Below are positions 20,196-30,758 of a DNA stretch of 32,663 nucleotides, in pieces; within the stretch, counting starts at the first letter, position 1, and every line of letters begins with the position of its first letter. The translations under genes and the position numbers were made by a program. Below the pieces are notes generated by a model that did no database searches, was not told the origin of the DNA, and saw only the letters and a list, made by a program, of their open reading frames with translations. Source of the DNA: Bremia lactucae. Its lineage: Eukaryota > Oomycota > Peronosporomycetes > Peronosporales > Peronosporaceae. The stretch is taken from the NCBI RefSeq assembly GCF_004359215.1, contig NC_090624.1, forward strand, positions 2,109,623-2,142,285, written 5' to 3'.

Positions 20196-20726
20196 ATCGC
20201 TCACGAAGGGAACGCCTTTCTGTCCGCCATAAGCGCCGAAAAAGCCCACTCTGAGGCCTTACTGCGCAGATGCGACATGGCTTACGACACCATCCGGCTA
20301 TCGTCCTCGATGAGCTGCGCGACACCGCCATTGCTCCACGGCTAAAAGCCAGTGGACAATCGTGTGCGCCGCAGTTCCATCGAACTTGGGCGGGTCCATC
20401 CGAATGGGCCTCGGCTGATGCGGCCGGGCAGAGAGCATCTCAACAGTCCTGTTGAGAGCCTCGCTCCGAGCCTGCTCATGCCTCAGCTCATCCTGAGTCT
20501 GAGTGACGGACTCCGCCGCAGCATGGCTCTGTGCCTCGGACGCGGCCCTCCGCTGTCCGAGCACAAATGCCTCAAACTGCTCCAACTGAGCAACATGTTG
20601 CTCAGGAGGACTACCCAGGAGCCTGGCCAGGGCTTGTTCACCAAGTCCCTGCGCCATTAGCCCTGCCACCTCCCGATGATGTTCGGAGAGGTGGGGAAAA
20701 TGAGCCCAATCAATGTTGAGGCTCAT
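20196..20726 (-). pseudogene. gag: E3 gag, partial
   Basis: ATG at 20726-20724 opens a helical, Ala/Gln/Glu-rich protein beginning MSLNIDWAHFPHLSEHHREV, with a Pro-rich PHQPRPIRMDPPKFDG segment before the capsid. A frame change near 20335 leads into MSHLRSKASEWAF-like sequence up to the gap. It aligns in order with E2 gag (18149-19040) and is less decayed. It lies directly downstream of the E3 5' LTR and PBS. Confidence 0.78.
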
Positions 20727-20767
20727 CCTCACGTACACACGCAGAGATGCGGGTCGTGGGAAGGATT

Positions 20768-20781
20768 TCAAGTGCTACCAA
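20768..20781 (-). other. E3 primer-binding site
   Basis: On the minus strand TTGGTAGCACTTGA follows 1 nt after the LTR end CTACA. It shares TGGTAGCA with the E1 site, suggesting the same primer tRNA, which is inferred to be an initiator-Met type. Confidence 0.55.
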
Positions 20782-20782
20782 G

Positions 20783-21292
20783 TGTAGACGGGCACGTCGC
20801 AATGCGGCCACGCACCCTTGCACAGCGAGGAATCGTTTTAACCAGCTTCACTTGCGTGCAGTGAGGTAGTCGTTGTGGGCGCGTTAGTGACCTCACCCAA
20901 CGCACTAAGTACTTTAGCTAAGTCGTCACGGAAGCGGTAATCCGGCTCCTCCTACGCACTTACCAAGTAGGAAGTCGTTTCAGACTGATTTATATTTAAT
21001 CGTATTAAGTATAAATACTATTTTTACCAATGAAAATTTCATCTGTATTGATAACACCTAATATGTATTGCGAGCGTATCTTTCTAGATTCCTCGCGTAA
21101 CGGATGACGCTAGCCGTCATTCCTCCTGATGTGAATGCACCTATGTGCATCACATACACAAGGGTTAGTCACAAATGTGAACCACACCCGAGTGCTGGGT
21201 CTAATTACTTAAATTTAGTAATTGCCCACTTAAGTACACCAAGTGTACGTAATGGGGACTGTGTAACATTAGGGCAATTTTAGCCCGTTACA
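20783..21292 (-). repeat. E3 5' LTR
   Basis: About 510 bp, from TGTAACGGGC at 21292 to CCCGTCTACA at 20783 (minus strand). It is colinear with the E4 LTR (30759-31291). It holds an outer-end imperfect palindrome (21262-21292) and an ATGTGAATGCAC/GTGCATCACAT stem near 21129-21156. Confidence 0.85.
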
Positions 21293-21723
21293 TAGGAAGC
21301 TTCTGTGACGGGTTAAAATTGCCCTATGTTACACAATCCCCGTTAAGTACATTTTGTGTTCTTAAGGGGATAATAAATTACTTGAGTAAAGTAATTAGAC
21401 TAGGCGTCGCACATCATCCCATTATATAGGCTCGGCACCAACGATTCCTAGCCGACTTTTGCCATCGTGAGAAGTACGCAACGACAACGGTATTCGTCAA
21501 TATGTCCTAGTTAGCTTCGTTTAACTTATATTTGTCGCCATGAGCCAGACAGAAACACGATAAATAATCTCATTTTAGTTTGGGATTAATCACATGGCTA
21601 ACAATTTCGTTCATGTAGCCGCCAACGGTATCGCCTTACCGCAATGACAATCAAATGTGCGACATCTGCTTTTCCATGCCTTCGTCCTGCGTTTGTGTGG
21701 CAATGTGGCACCATGTGGCCAAC
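21293..21723 (+). repeat. Direct repeat copy A' (LTR-like start)
   Basis: Second copy of the repeat at 19586-20006, differing by scattered substitutions and small indels. TGTGACGGG starts at 21304. After ccaac at 21723 the sequence continues into unrelated DNA (cgttgcaagac), whereas copy A continues into an LTR. Confidence 0.75.
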
Positions 21724-22659
21724 CGTTGCAAGACTTGAAACACGTGCGCTTGTATAATCCAATTCGTTCCTAATAGATATTTCACGTGAACATTCGTGCG
21801 CTTATTAACAAGTGAAAGTCATTGTACGAGTTAGTGAGCGTTTTAAGTCTCAACAGCTTTTTTCTATTTCTTTTTGTAGTCTATCGGTCACTCTTATCAA
21901 AGCACAGATCACTTCCAGTGCAGGCGGTTGAGATGAGTCGCGCGATTGTTGGATTTACGTAAAGCTTACAAACAGTGCCCCAAGATTTCCTGTTTGTCGC
22001 GCTCGCCCGTCTCGGTTTTTCTCTTCGGCCTTTGTTTCGATGATCCGCAAATTCTACGTCGGCACAACAGCACAATTCGTTGTCAACGAACGCTTTCACC
22101 TTATCACGCGGACATGATATGGAAATCAGCTGTTAATTATGACATCCTTTTAAGCGCGACTACGCACGCAAGAGTCATGATCGCATTAAAGACGTGTCCC
22201 ACACTCGTAAATCCAAAGGGTTCGAATGTGTATAAGTATCGATTTTGTCGAGACAAAAGATAGCTAGTTCTTCCGTAATGGCCAAATCTGGACGTTTGCG
22301 ATATGAACAGCTGGCAAGGCAGAAGGGTGTACCACGGATGTCCCAGGGAGCCTTTTTGTTTTTAAGAAAAACAGTTTAAAACTATTTTAAAGCCCACAAT
22401 CTTCTTGCCTTTCGTGCAGACATGCGCCAGCTTCCTTTTCACAACCGCCCCCCCCTCGTGCCTGCACTTTCCTCTGGCCATACGTCATGGCGACAAGGAA
22501 GAAACTGTCGGTCGGATAACAATTACGAGCAACAAGACAGCGACATGACCCGAGGTCCTCAACTCGACAGTAAACGTCCTTTCTGAAGTCTTTTCGACCA
22601 ATCGCTTGCCTTTCTGCGTTACAATTGCGCGACACACGAAGGCCGCCTCGTGACTTCCC
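21724..22659. other. Intergenic, upstream of FYVE gene
   Basis: No convincing coding frame; the longest ones (65-105 codons) lack motifs. There is a C-rich run near 22446 (CGCCCCCCCCTCG). The right end is the promoter region of the FYVE gene. Confidence 0.5.
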
Positions 22660-22666
22660 TCACTCT
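22660..22666 (+). promoter_or_regulatory. Initiator-like site for FYVE gene
   Basis: TCACTCT fits the oomycete Inr consensus YCAYTYY and lies 66 nt before the ATG. A second weaker candidate, TCATTTG, lies at about 22719. The assignment rests on consensus and position only. Confidence 0.3.
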
Positions 22667-22731
22667 TCGACATCCCATAAGGCCTTGCGAGCATAACTAA
22701 GGACAAGTTTGCAACTGGTCATTTGAACTAC

Positions 22732-25700
22732 ATGCTTGAGTTTCCTTTGCACGATGGTTTTTTCCCGCAGATTGCGTTAAGTCGAGAGGAATTGGAATAT
22801 TACAAACGATTGGGTAAGGAACGCGTCACGCAACTTGTGCGGATCATTGAGGACGCCGACTGCGCTTATAAGTGGAATAACCTAGATAGACCGACATCTC
22901 GCGGCGGGCAACGATCGCGACGTTCGCGTCTGAGTCTTGAAGCCAAGGATGAGCCGTTTGCGTTCTGTCAGCAAGCCAATTTCTTAGATATTCAGCCCAC
23001 TCGTAAGGCAACACATGCATCTACGTTGCTCAAGGCCAGCGTCCAGCTCGTTAATACAAAAGTGGACGAGATCTTACGAGCAGTAGCAAAAGTCAAGACG
23101 AAAGATTTTCGCAATGTCATGCGCTACATGTACGGTGACGCGTTTGTGGACGGACGGACGTTGTTTACCTTTCCGAAACATTCGGGACACACAGACAATA
23201 CAACCACATTCCCACGACCTTCCCGCCCGTCGTCATCGTATCGAGCAATCAAGTGGCATGCGTTGAAAACCCAGCGGACCCGTCATCATCAAGCGGAAAA
23301 GATTGTCGATTTTTGTTATTTAGAGTACGCAGGAAAGCGGAAACTTCATCCGGGTTCGAGCGTCGTGGGCTTTTGTATCCAAGAATCCATTTCGAGGGAC
23401 CGGGAAGTACCAACGTTAGAAAACTTTGGCATCGCACGGGGGTATTTATCACGTATGGGTTATATTATATCACAAACCCATCACGCCAATACATTCCAAG
23501 TGACATTAATTTGTCAAATTGATGGCGATTTGGACCCAAGGGTGCGCCATGTCCTTGAAAACTTGATGAAAAATACCGTTGGCGCCGTGGCTCGGATCCC
23601 TGGACTCGTGGCACGCCAGCGCGTGAGTAGTTTGCGGTTTGTCGAGCAATGGCAATGGGTTCCAAACGCCGATCGAAAGGCCTGTGCCGTCTGTTTGCGT
23701 GGTTTTTATTTTCGTCGAAAACACCATTGTCGCACATGTGGTGAAGTCGTGTGCTCGTCCTGTGCCATGCTCCAGGAATTAGAAGAACCAATCTTTGATA
23801 TCACTCACTTACGCGTGTGTTCGGCCTGTATGACAAGTGCTGGGAATCGACCGCACTCCAAAGTGTCGGTAATCGGAAGTGCTACTGGAACAGGCGAAAA
23901 CCCCGTATCATCGACGTCAAACGACGACACCGAGTCGTATCTTCAAGGTCTCCGTAGTCCACAGCAGAATTTTTACGACAATACATTGTTTCACGTACGG
24001 GAATCCCGTGATCGTGATCGTCGACAGAGTGCTTTATCTCGAGAAATCCTCGAAGCGACAAATGTCGAGCAAAACGTCGTGGCTTCACCACGTGGTAGAA
24101 AGAAGAGTGTATCGTCTCGGACCCAGGACAAGCTGTTGGCGTTAACGCACGTTGTCAATCATATTCGTCAAGTTCGAGATACCATCAATTTGACCATGTC
24201 CGAGGCAGCTGAGAAAGAACACGTGGCCGAGGTGGAAGAGAAGGAGTTTAATGACATGTATAGTGAAATCACGAGCATTCGAGATGCGCTTGAAAGTTCC
24301 GTGTCGAACTTTGACACGGCAATGGCGCATGCGACTACAATGGTGCCTGCAATGTACTATTCGAGTCCCCGTGCTCGCAGTCCCGATTCTGGAGACACGA
24401 CGGGGCCCACACAGGACGAAGAAATGACGTCGGATCAATTGAATTCAGTCGCTCGGATTACATTTGCTGCTGCACGGGCAACGAGACAAGCTGGACAAGC
24501 TTTTTTAGCCGTAGGAGAGCGTCCGTATGATATGGATACACAAGAGATTGATAAAGACGAGAGCGATCGAGGTGTGTCCGAACGATCTAGCTCCGTTGCA
24601 AGTGATCCAACTGCGTACGATAGTGACGAGAGCTCTTCTTACAATCAAGATCCGTACTCGGCTTCTAATTACGAGAAACTCATGGCGATTTATCAACCCG
24701 AGTACGTGAATTCGGAATATGAAGACGAAGAGAATCGACCACTTGGCCACAAATTTACTGACTCGGTGCGTCGCGTTGCTGAGATTCATGAGCTTGAAAA
24801 AAAGATTTACGATTTGCAGCAAAGCTTACAAGCAGCTCAGCAGAAACTCTCGATGATTGATAGTAACGAACCGAATGCGAAAGCCCCCCAGCGACTCCAT
24901 ACAGTCCGAGAACGCTCGGAAATTGAGAGCGTTTATGAAATCTTTGGCGAACGGGACGAAGATGAACGACCGATCTTGAATGGTGCTGCATTATCCGTCT
25001 CGTCCGGCTCAAAAGCAATGTCTTTGGCCTCGGATAGGACCTTTTCAAGTGAGTTGACCACGCAAGATCTCGTGTCGGAGCTTCGTGACGTCATGGCCTC
25101 TAGTGAGATGCCTGTCGGTGCTTTTCGGACGTCTTTCACGAGGTCCTTGTCCCCTCCATCACCTCGAATGAAGACAAAAAGTTGGACGAATTCCTCTTCA
25201 TCCCCAGTATCTCCTTCGTTAAGACAGTACAAGATTGTTGATTGTCTTGTTATGCCCGGCCAACTCGCTAGTAATTTGCACGAAAGTCTACAAGACACTA
25301 AGAAAAGCGTAGGATCGGGCCATTATCGACCATCGGACTTGCAGCCTTTAGGTACGACTGGCTCGACGTACGGAGACGATGAAGACTACGCGTCCGTGTC
25401 GTCTAAGGGAGACAGTGACGAGGACTTGTCGAATGATACGTGTCTGTTTCAAACACACTTCGAGTCCTTTTCTATGGAAAAGGATCAAGGCGCGTTGTTG
25501 CAGAAGCGAAAGACCTTCGAAGCAAATCCTTCACGTTTGGATTCGCCGTTATTACGATTTTCTCCTTCTACAGACAAGGAGGAACGGGACGAAGTGCGTG
25601 AACGCTTGGCTGGACTTGTCCGTCCTCGTAGCGCATCCGCTCCGTTTCAGTCGAGTCAAAGGAGTACTACGTCGTCAGATGACATCTTGCCCAAAGCTTC

Positions 25701-26094
25701 GAGGAGTGACGACGCAGCTCGCCGTGTACCGACAGCTTATCACGTCGAGGAAATTGTACGTGAAATCCGAGCATCTCTTTTACGCTGTCGTTGGGAATGT
25801 CCGTCGGAGACGGAACGAGTACGAAAACTGATGTCAATATCCAAGGTCTTGCGATCACTTCATCGCGAGGGCGTGCGGTCCAAGTTTCGTTCATTGCAAT
25901 ACGATGACATTGGGTACTCAAAATTGCTGCAAACATCTCCGAGTATTATAAAGCTACTCAAACTTGCTGGGTACGTGTCTTTTAAAGAGAAGCTTACGAT
26001 ACGACAAGTCAAGCCGGACTATCTTGCTATGTTCCTGCGAGAGTTAGAGCAGGAAATGAACACTTTCGGCACCGATGAAGAACAAGTTGCATGA
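22732..26094 (+). CDS. START-like/FYVE zinc finger protein with PUB-like C-terminus
   Basis: A 1120-codon single-exon frame; the first ATG is 22732 (the frame opens at a TTG 9 nt earlier). The N-terminus (LEFPLHDGFFPQIALSREE) is typical of oomycete FYVE proteins. Residues about 95-300 look like a START-like lipid-binding domain. A complete FYVE finger spans about 309-366: WVPNAD, CAVC, RRKHHCRTCG, CSSC, and RVCSAC at the end. All PI3P-contact motifs and eight zinc ligands appear present, so it should bind PI3P on endosomes. A long Ser/Asp/Glu-rich, probably disordered middle follows, with a short coiled coil near LEKKIYDLQQSLQAAQQKL. The C-terminus (about 1010-1100: RCRWECPSETERVRKLMSIS, then IIKLLKLAGY) resembles a PUB domain, a p97/VCP-binding module. 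FYVE is certain, START-like probable, PUB likely. The frame is intact, unlike the neighbouring repeats. Confidence 0.92.
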   Translation: MLEFPLHDGFFPQIALSREELEYYKRLGKERVTQLVRIIEDADCAYKWNNLDRPTSRGGQRSRRSRLSLEAKDEPFAFCQQANFLDIQPTRKATHASTLLKASVQLVNTKVDEILRAVAKVKTKDFRNVMRYMYGDAFVDGRTLFTFPKHSGHTDNTTTFPRPSRPSSSYRAIKWHALKTQRTRHHQAEKIVDFCYLEYAGKRKLHPGSSVVGFCIQESISRDREVPTLENFGIARGYLSRMGYIISQTHHANTFQVTLICQIDGDLDPRVRHVLENLMKNTVGAVARIPGLVARQRVSSLRFVEQWQWVPNADRKACAVCLRGFYFRRKHHCRTCGEVVCSSCAMLQELEEPIFDITHLRVCSACMTSAGNRPHSKVSVIGSATGTGENPVSSTSNDDTESYLQGLRSPQQNFYDNTLFHVRESRDRDRRQSALSREILEATNVEQNVVASPRGRKKSVSSRTQDKLLALTHVVNHIRQVRDTINLTMSEAAEKEHVAEVEEKEFNDMYSEITSIRDALESSVSNFDTAMAHATTMVPAMYYSSPRARSPDSGDTTGPTQDEEMTSDQLNSVARITFAAARATRQAGQAFLAVGERPYDMDTQEIDKDESDRGVSERSSSVASDPTAYDSDESSSYNQDPYSASNYEKLMAIYQPEYVNSEYEDEENRPLGHKFTDSVRRVAEIHELEKKIYDLQQSLQAAQQKLSMIDSNEPNAKAPQRLHTVRERSEIESVYEIFGERDEDERPILNGAALSVSSGSKAMSLASDRTFSSELTTQDLVSELRDVMASSEMPVGAFRTSFTRSLSPPSPRMKTKSWTNSSSSPVSPSLRQYKIVDCLVMPGQLASNLHESLQDTKKSVGSGHYRPSDLQPLGTTGSTYGDDEDYASVSSKGDSDEDLSNDTCLFQTHFESFSMEKDQGALLQKRKTFEANPSRLDSPLLRFSPSTDKEERDEVRERLAGLVRPRSASAPFQSSQRSTTSSDDILPKASRSDDAARRVPTAYHVEEIVREIRASLLRCRWECPSETERVRKLMSISKVLRSLHREGVRSKFRSLQYDDIGYSKLLQTSPSIIKLLKLAGYVSFKEKLTIRQVKPDYLAMFLRELEQEMNTFGTDEEQVA

Positions 26095-27878
26095 CAAGTA
26101 CCAACTTAATGAATTTAATCATGTGAAGTCAGGAATACTTTTGTAGTATAAATAGAGATTTTTGTCAACAATTTTATACAGCCTTTTCCAAATTATCTTT
26201 TTATTGGATATTTATTCCGTTAGATATAAAGCAAAATACCGCGGTCGTTTCGAAACATGTCCATTTCGTCTGCATTGCAAGTGCTGCTTAAAGTACATTT
26301 CTAGGCGCATTGTGTGTGCATAATATATCCATTCCAAGGAATAAATCGTTTATCACGGCAATGAATCGTCGCATTAGTGCAAAAGTTCGAGAAGAATCAT
26401 GCGTAAAGACCCGGCAAAAGAAAATTCGTAGCGTTGCAAGACTAAATAAAAGTCAACAAGTTTTGATTGCTCAAGTAGCGAGGTAATTTAAATTTTCGGC
26501 TGAGATTGCTGCCGCTGCTATAAGCCCCTTTGGACTTAGATATTGATATAATCTGCTTAATTAACACTTCTATGCTATCTTGTCGTATCTCTTGCGGCTT
26601 TGTACGTTAAGGTGAGCGTGGAAAAAATGGCAATAATGCAAAGATAGTTACACTTGTTGATTCGCGGATGATTTTTCGACTAAAATCGTAATTACCCAGA
26701 TCTTTCATGATGCGAAGATTAAAGCATCCACATTTCTTTTGAAGATATTTAGCTTATGAAGTCTACGCGTTCACCGAGGGCATAACTTGTTTTCACCAAC
26801 ATTTTCCTTCATCACATTCATTTTTGTTAACTTCCATGTAAGAGAACAATTTTTGTAAAAAGAGCATTCACGGTATCTTGGATGCCGCAAAGATCTTTAG
26901 CGCCTTAACTTTTTATTAAAGTCGTAAGAAGCATGACAATTTCGCGTAGCAAATAGAAACCAAAAGATGCTCTAAAATTTTGCTCAAAAGTGAAAAGCTC
27001 ATAGTGAAAGTGAAGAAGTGGTTTTTGTGCCGCGATCGATAAACTAAAATTATACCAAATTTTGTACTCGCTCTATTCTGGACGGCATCCAGTCCGAAAT
27101 GCTACTTGTAAGGTGCGAAAAGATAAGGAGTCTAGGAGGTTTGATGAAGTACAATGTGTTTTCTTAAGTCTATTTTTTTTTTTTTTTTTGAAAGCCTGAC
27201 TGACTGACGGTCTGTGGGTCATCCATCTGATAAGCTGTACTTCTTGCTGTTCTTAATCTTTATCTGATCGTCCGCGCACAGAACATGCAGTAATATAGTT
27301 TAACTGGAAAAAGTGTTATTAATTGCAGCACTCAAATATGGAAGTAAAGATATATGGTGAGTAAAACGTCCAATACTAACCTATTGTACAATACTCTATT
27401 ACAAATACCGTGTTTAATTTAATATTTGATACACTCAAAAAGCTGATTCCACTGAGCAAGCTGGGCGGGAATTGCACCTAGTGCCACTGAAACTATGGTG
27501 CAACCACGTCTATGCCTACCAAGTATCAATAAGCGAAGCTGATTCTATCTGTTGCGTGATCTGGCATTGGTGGATGAGATGACTTGCCACCTTCGGAACC
27601 ACAATGCCGAAGTGTCTTTTTGTGCGTCAATAGCGGCTCATATCATTTCTTTAGTCGATTAATGAATCGTCGGTACTCCTTGAGCTTTAAACTCGTCTAC
27701 ACAGCGTCGCGACGTGGTCACGACGTCGTCAAATTTAATGGAAGGGAGGCGATTCGGTTACAATTTGGTCAAATAAGGTATTCCCGTCTCACGCCCCGTA
27801 AAATTGATTTATATTGTCGTATTGGAGGTATATAGGATTCAATTAGTTTTACCGAGTTTGTAAGAAAATAACAATTCC
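26095..27878. other. Intergenic, AT-rich
   Basis: No convincing gene apart from the tiny ORF at 26361. An 83-codon frame at 27584-27835 has no motif or signal peptide and is left uncalled. A run of about 19 T lies near 27171-27189, followed by a short CTGA repeat. AATAAA near 26340 may serve the FYVE transcript. Confidence 0.5.
26361..26486 (+). CDS. Possible 41-aa basic ORF or first exon
   Basis: ATG at 26361 opens 41 codons rich in Arg and Lys (MNRRISAKVREESCVKTRQK at the start), ending in TAA at 26484. The stop overlaps GAGGTAATTT, which could be a splice donor, so this might be a first exon. No downstream exon was recognised. It is a marginal call based on composition only. Confidence 0.15.
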   Translation: MNRRISAKVREESCVKTRQKKIRSVARLNKSQQVLIAQVAR

Positions 27879-27884
27879 TCATTT
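27879..27884 (+). promoter_or_regulatory. Initiator-like site for RXLR gene
   Basis: TCATTT fits the start of the oomycete Inr (YCAYTYY) and is 55 nt before the ATG at 27934. CATTTGG follows shortly after, a partial match to the flanking promoter element. The support is consensus and position only. Confidence 0.35.
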
Positions 27885-27933
27885 AGCATTTGGAGCGCAA
27901 TTGTTCGGATCTCTCGTCCCGCAAACCGCATTA

Positions 27934-28305
27934 ATGGGCCCTGGCTTCTCCTTCACTCTGCTCATCATTACTCTGCTTACGTACTACAATGAGCTTTCAA
28001 GTGCGGCTGTATTGAGCTCAACGCATTCAACGTACACTGATATTGCTAGTAGCCGCAGCATCGTCCGTATCGCCCGTCGGTACCTTCGGGAGACCGCAGC
28101 TATGGAAGGACAGGAGCTGGAAAAGAATCTTGGTTTTGACCAGACTATCAAGAACGTGAAGAAGCCCTCACTTCCTCAGAAAGTCTATGAAAACGTACTC
28201 GAGTACCTTGGAAGAATGAATGGTAAATCGAAAAGAGATAAGTTTTTCGTCATCGCGACTCTCTTGCTGCTTCCGTTCGGCATCTTCTGCGTCTGTAATC
28301 GGTAG
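27934..28305 (+). CDS. RXLR effector candidate with C-terminal transmembrane tail
   Basis: A 123-codon frame from ATG 27934; the frame also opens upstream at a TTG (27901), but ATG gives the proper signal peptide. Residues 1-24 are a hydrophobic secretion signal (FSFTLLIITLL core, cleavage near SSA). RYLR at residues 49-52 is an exact RXLR motif at the usual distance, followed by an acidic stretch EGQELE (58-63), a weak stand-in for EER. The short body is basic and helical (SLPQKVYENVLEYLG). Residues 104-121 are a transmembrane segment (FFVIATLLLLPFGIFCVC), with basic residues before it and only NR after. RXLR proteins are secreted and enter host cells; a terminal hydrophobic tail suggests anchoring in a host membrane such as the ER, as reported for some Bremia effectors. 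No WY module was seen. The frame is intact. The function and target are unknown. Confidence 0.8.
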   Translation: MGPGFSFTLLIITLLTYYNELSSAAVLSSTHSTYTDIASSRSIVRIARRYLRETAAMEGQELEKNLGFDQTIKNVKKPSLPQKVYENVLEYLGRMNGKSKRDKFFVIATLLLLPFGIFCVCNR

Positions 28306-30633
28306 CTGTAACCTTTTAAAATAGCAAAGGTAGATAACTCAGAGAGCGTAATAAAGTCCGAGTTAATATTCATAGCTTCACAATGACTGCTCCAGTGCAT
28401 TCTTAGCCCATTTCATATTTTTTTTCTTGCCGTTAACTCTCGTACTGTGCTCACATTCACACGCACTTTTTAGTAATTAGAAATACAATGACAAGAGCTA
28501 TTTATGCACCTTCAGATATCATGACACCAATAGCGAATATTAAGTCGCAATCGCTCTCTTAAGAAATATAATTTATTAGGCTGGCGCTTTTTACGGCATT
28601 GTGTCTACAAACTGCCAATAAAAATGCACCTCCACCAAAGTTTGAATAGCTATTGAGTTTTTGACGCACGGAACTTTAACCAGTTAAATATTAAGTAGTA
28701 TTTAGCAATTAATATTTGCCAAGATTGAGTCTTGGTTGCTCTCTCTGCATGTATCTCAAGTTGTACCACAATAAATAAACGTTAGCAAATAATCTCATAA
28801 AGAGATAGATAGATTCATGACCGCTGTCGCGCCAGGATCACCGGAGCCTGACGATTTGCACAGTTGCCAAAGCAACTCGAAAGAACTCGTGGAGAAGCTC
28901 GAGCTCCACGGATAGATCCATTTAAAACCATTTGGGGTACCCCCACGCAATTGGACCATACCGAGCTGATATTACAATATTTTTATATATTTGTTCTCCA
29001 AATACCGGAGAAACCTCTACCCACAATGCTGCCCGCTCTGGTCAGTCGTGCAGTCATATTCATGCCGTAACGGAGGTGGATGCCTTATCGATAAGGCAGC
29101 TTCCAGACTCGAATTTTGAGCCAATCTAGATACAAAGAGACGCCAATAATATAGCAACCATCCACGGTCTAAGTTTAGGCTTGGAATACTTCACGCCTCC
29201 TTGCCGCGACGGAGTGCAGCAGTTGTGCCCATTTCGTATCCCGTATTCACGGAAAACAAAACACTTCAGCCAACCGTCTTTTATAATTAATACACCGCTA
29301 TTTAGTCATAATCTAAAAAAGAACAAGTCGTCCGAGAATAGGAAAGCACCCAGTTACTATCGTTCGACCGACTGCTAGCACTCATGCACTAGATAATCAA
29401 AGTGTGTCCACGACAGTAAAGTGCTTGATCAAAACCCTTCCGTGACGTAGTACGTTGCCTCGTTCCTAGACCTGACGACCATTCTGACGCATATGAAATC
29501 TCCCGTTTCCAATTCGAACTTCGCTGAAACTCCACCGTAACATATCTATTGATCGTTCCAGGCGCTGTCAGAGGAGCAAGTTGGAGAAATACTTTCAAGA
29601 GGTCACCACTTTATTGTTTAAGAAATCGTAAGCCGTGTTGTACTCACTAGTAAGCTGACATGACTGCGAAGTTTCTCGGAAAGGAGGTCAATTTGTTTAC
29701 CATGCAACGTGGCTATCGATGTATGGTATACCAATGCACAAAGAAGTTGTTGGCTCATTGACGCGGGTCTCAGAGTATGAATACATCATCAACCGCATAG
29801 AATACATACCGGAGACGGCTCCAGTCTACTGAAGTGTCAACGAGAGTGGCAAGCCTAGAAAACCATTTAATGGACTGCACTCGTGATCCAGCGACCTAGA
29901 CTTCGTGACGACTGCCTCCGTGGTCCTATCGTTTTATGTGCGAAGCTCAGCCAAAAGGGAATCCTAACAGCTCAAATACCTAATATTCGCTCCAATTGGA
30001 CCTGAGTGTTCTCTTATCTAGAATAGTAAATTACAAATTGCATTTTGTCCTCGACGTTCAATTAATTTAATAAAACAAATAAGCATCTCGTTTCAACTAA
30101 TTATTTTTTGCACAATACGTGGATGGATAACGATACCAAGACAAATGTAAGCCACAAAGTCCCAATTTTCAGTGCGCTCTTACAGACGCGTACTTGACAC
30201 TGCATTATTAAATTAAAAATGGATAGAAATTATGAGCTCTTAGAATTCCTATACTCTTAGTGATGCTTGCAAGAAAAAGTTTAATTGCTCAAAAATTAAG
30301 AGGTTATTCGGTTAATTCTTGCCACTCAACAGAAAAAAGAAATACAGATCAGCCTATATTTAGTGGCTATTCAAGGTAAAAATATGTAGAAAACAAATTT
30401 GATGATTACTTTTGAGCACAAATTTTCAGAGAGCATTTCATCTTTAGACTTGCAATATGACGGGCACGGTGGTGGTAGTTGATAAACAGGATCTAAGACA
30501 GATGGAGGGCGTAGATACATCAGGTTTGAGTTTCTTAGTTGTATAATAAGATCCGAAACATAGTGGCTTAACCGTTGTCAGAGCATCGTGATGATGACAA
30601 TCCCTGCGACCAACCGCACCTTTAACTAGTACT
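28306..30633. other. No gene recognised; possible old repeat debris
   Basis: Short frames only. One minus-strand piece near 29480-29430 (WSSGLGTRQRTTS) faintly recalls a Copia RNase H end (SWSS..RQRT), but nothing around it supports this. The rest is AT-rich and uninformative. Confidence 0.4.
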
Positions 30634-30758
30634 TGTAAGGGGCACCTTTCACTAGTACTGATCAGAAATTCTTAACCTTACACTGATTACAGTGTAGGTA
30701 AGGTGGCTCGAAACTTCACGTACACAAGAGTTGAGAGGAAGATGTCGAAGTAGCTATG
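30634..30758 (-). repeat. Remnant of an E1-type LTR end
   Basis: Read on the minus strand, it holds GTGTACGTGAAG, a CACC block, an ACACTG/CAGTGT hairpin and a terminal GGTGCCCCTTACA, in the same order as the end of the E1 LTR. It stops at the E4 LTR edge, so E4 may have inserted into it. It is strongly diverged. Confidence 0.4.

Noticed and set aside
20007..21292. E3 as one simple insertion with a target duplication
   Set aside because: Left flank ccaac and right flank tagga differ, and the N gap prevents proof that both LTR parts belong to one element.
24142..25298. Several minus-strand frames of about 100-120 codons opposite the FYVE gene
   Set aside because: They are antisense shadows of the long conserved frame and have no recognisable features.
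27160..27195. T run as a bacterial-type terminator
   Set aside because: The window is eukaryotic, no GC-rich stem precedes it, and it is best seen as a simple homopolymer.
27584..27835. 83-codon plus-strand frame
   Set aside because: No signal peptide, motif or domain; unremarkable length for AT-rich intergenic DNA.
29389..29598. Possible Copia RNase H end on the minus strand
   Set aside because: Only a few residues resemble the family and no neighbouring RT or integrase sequence supports it.
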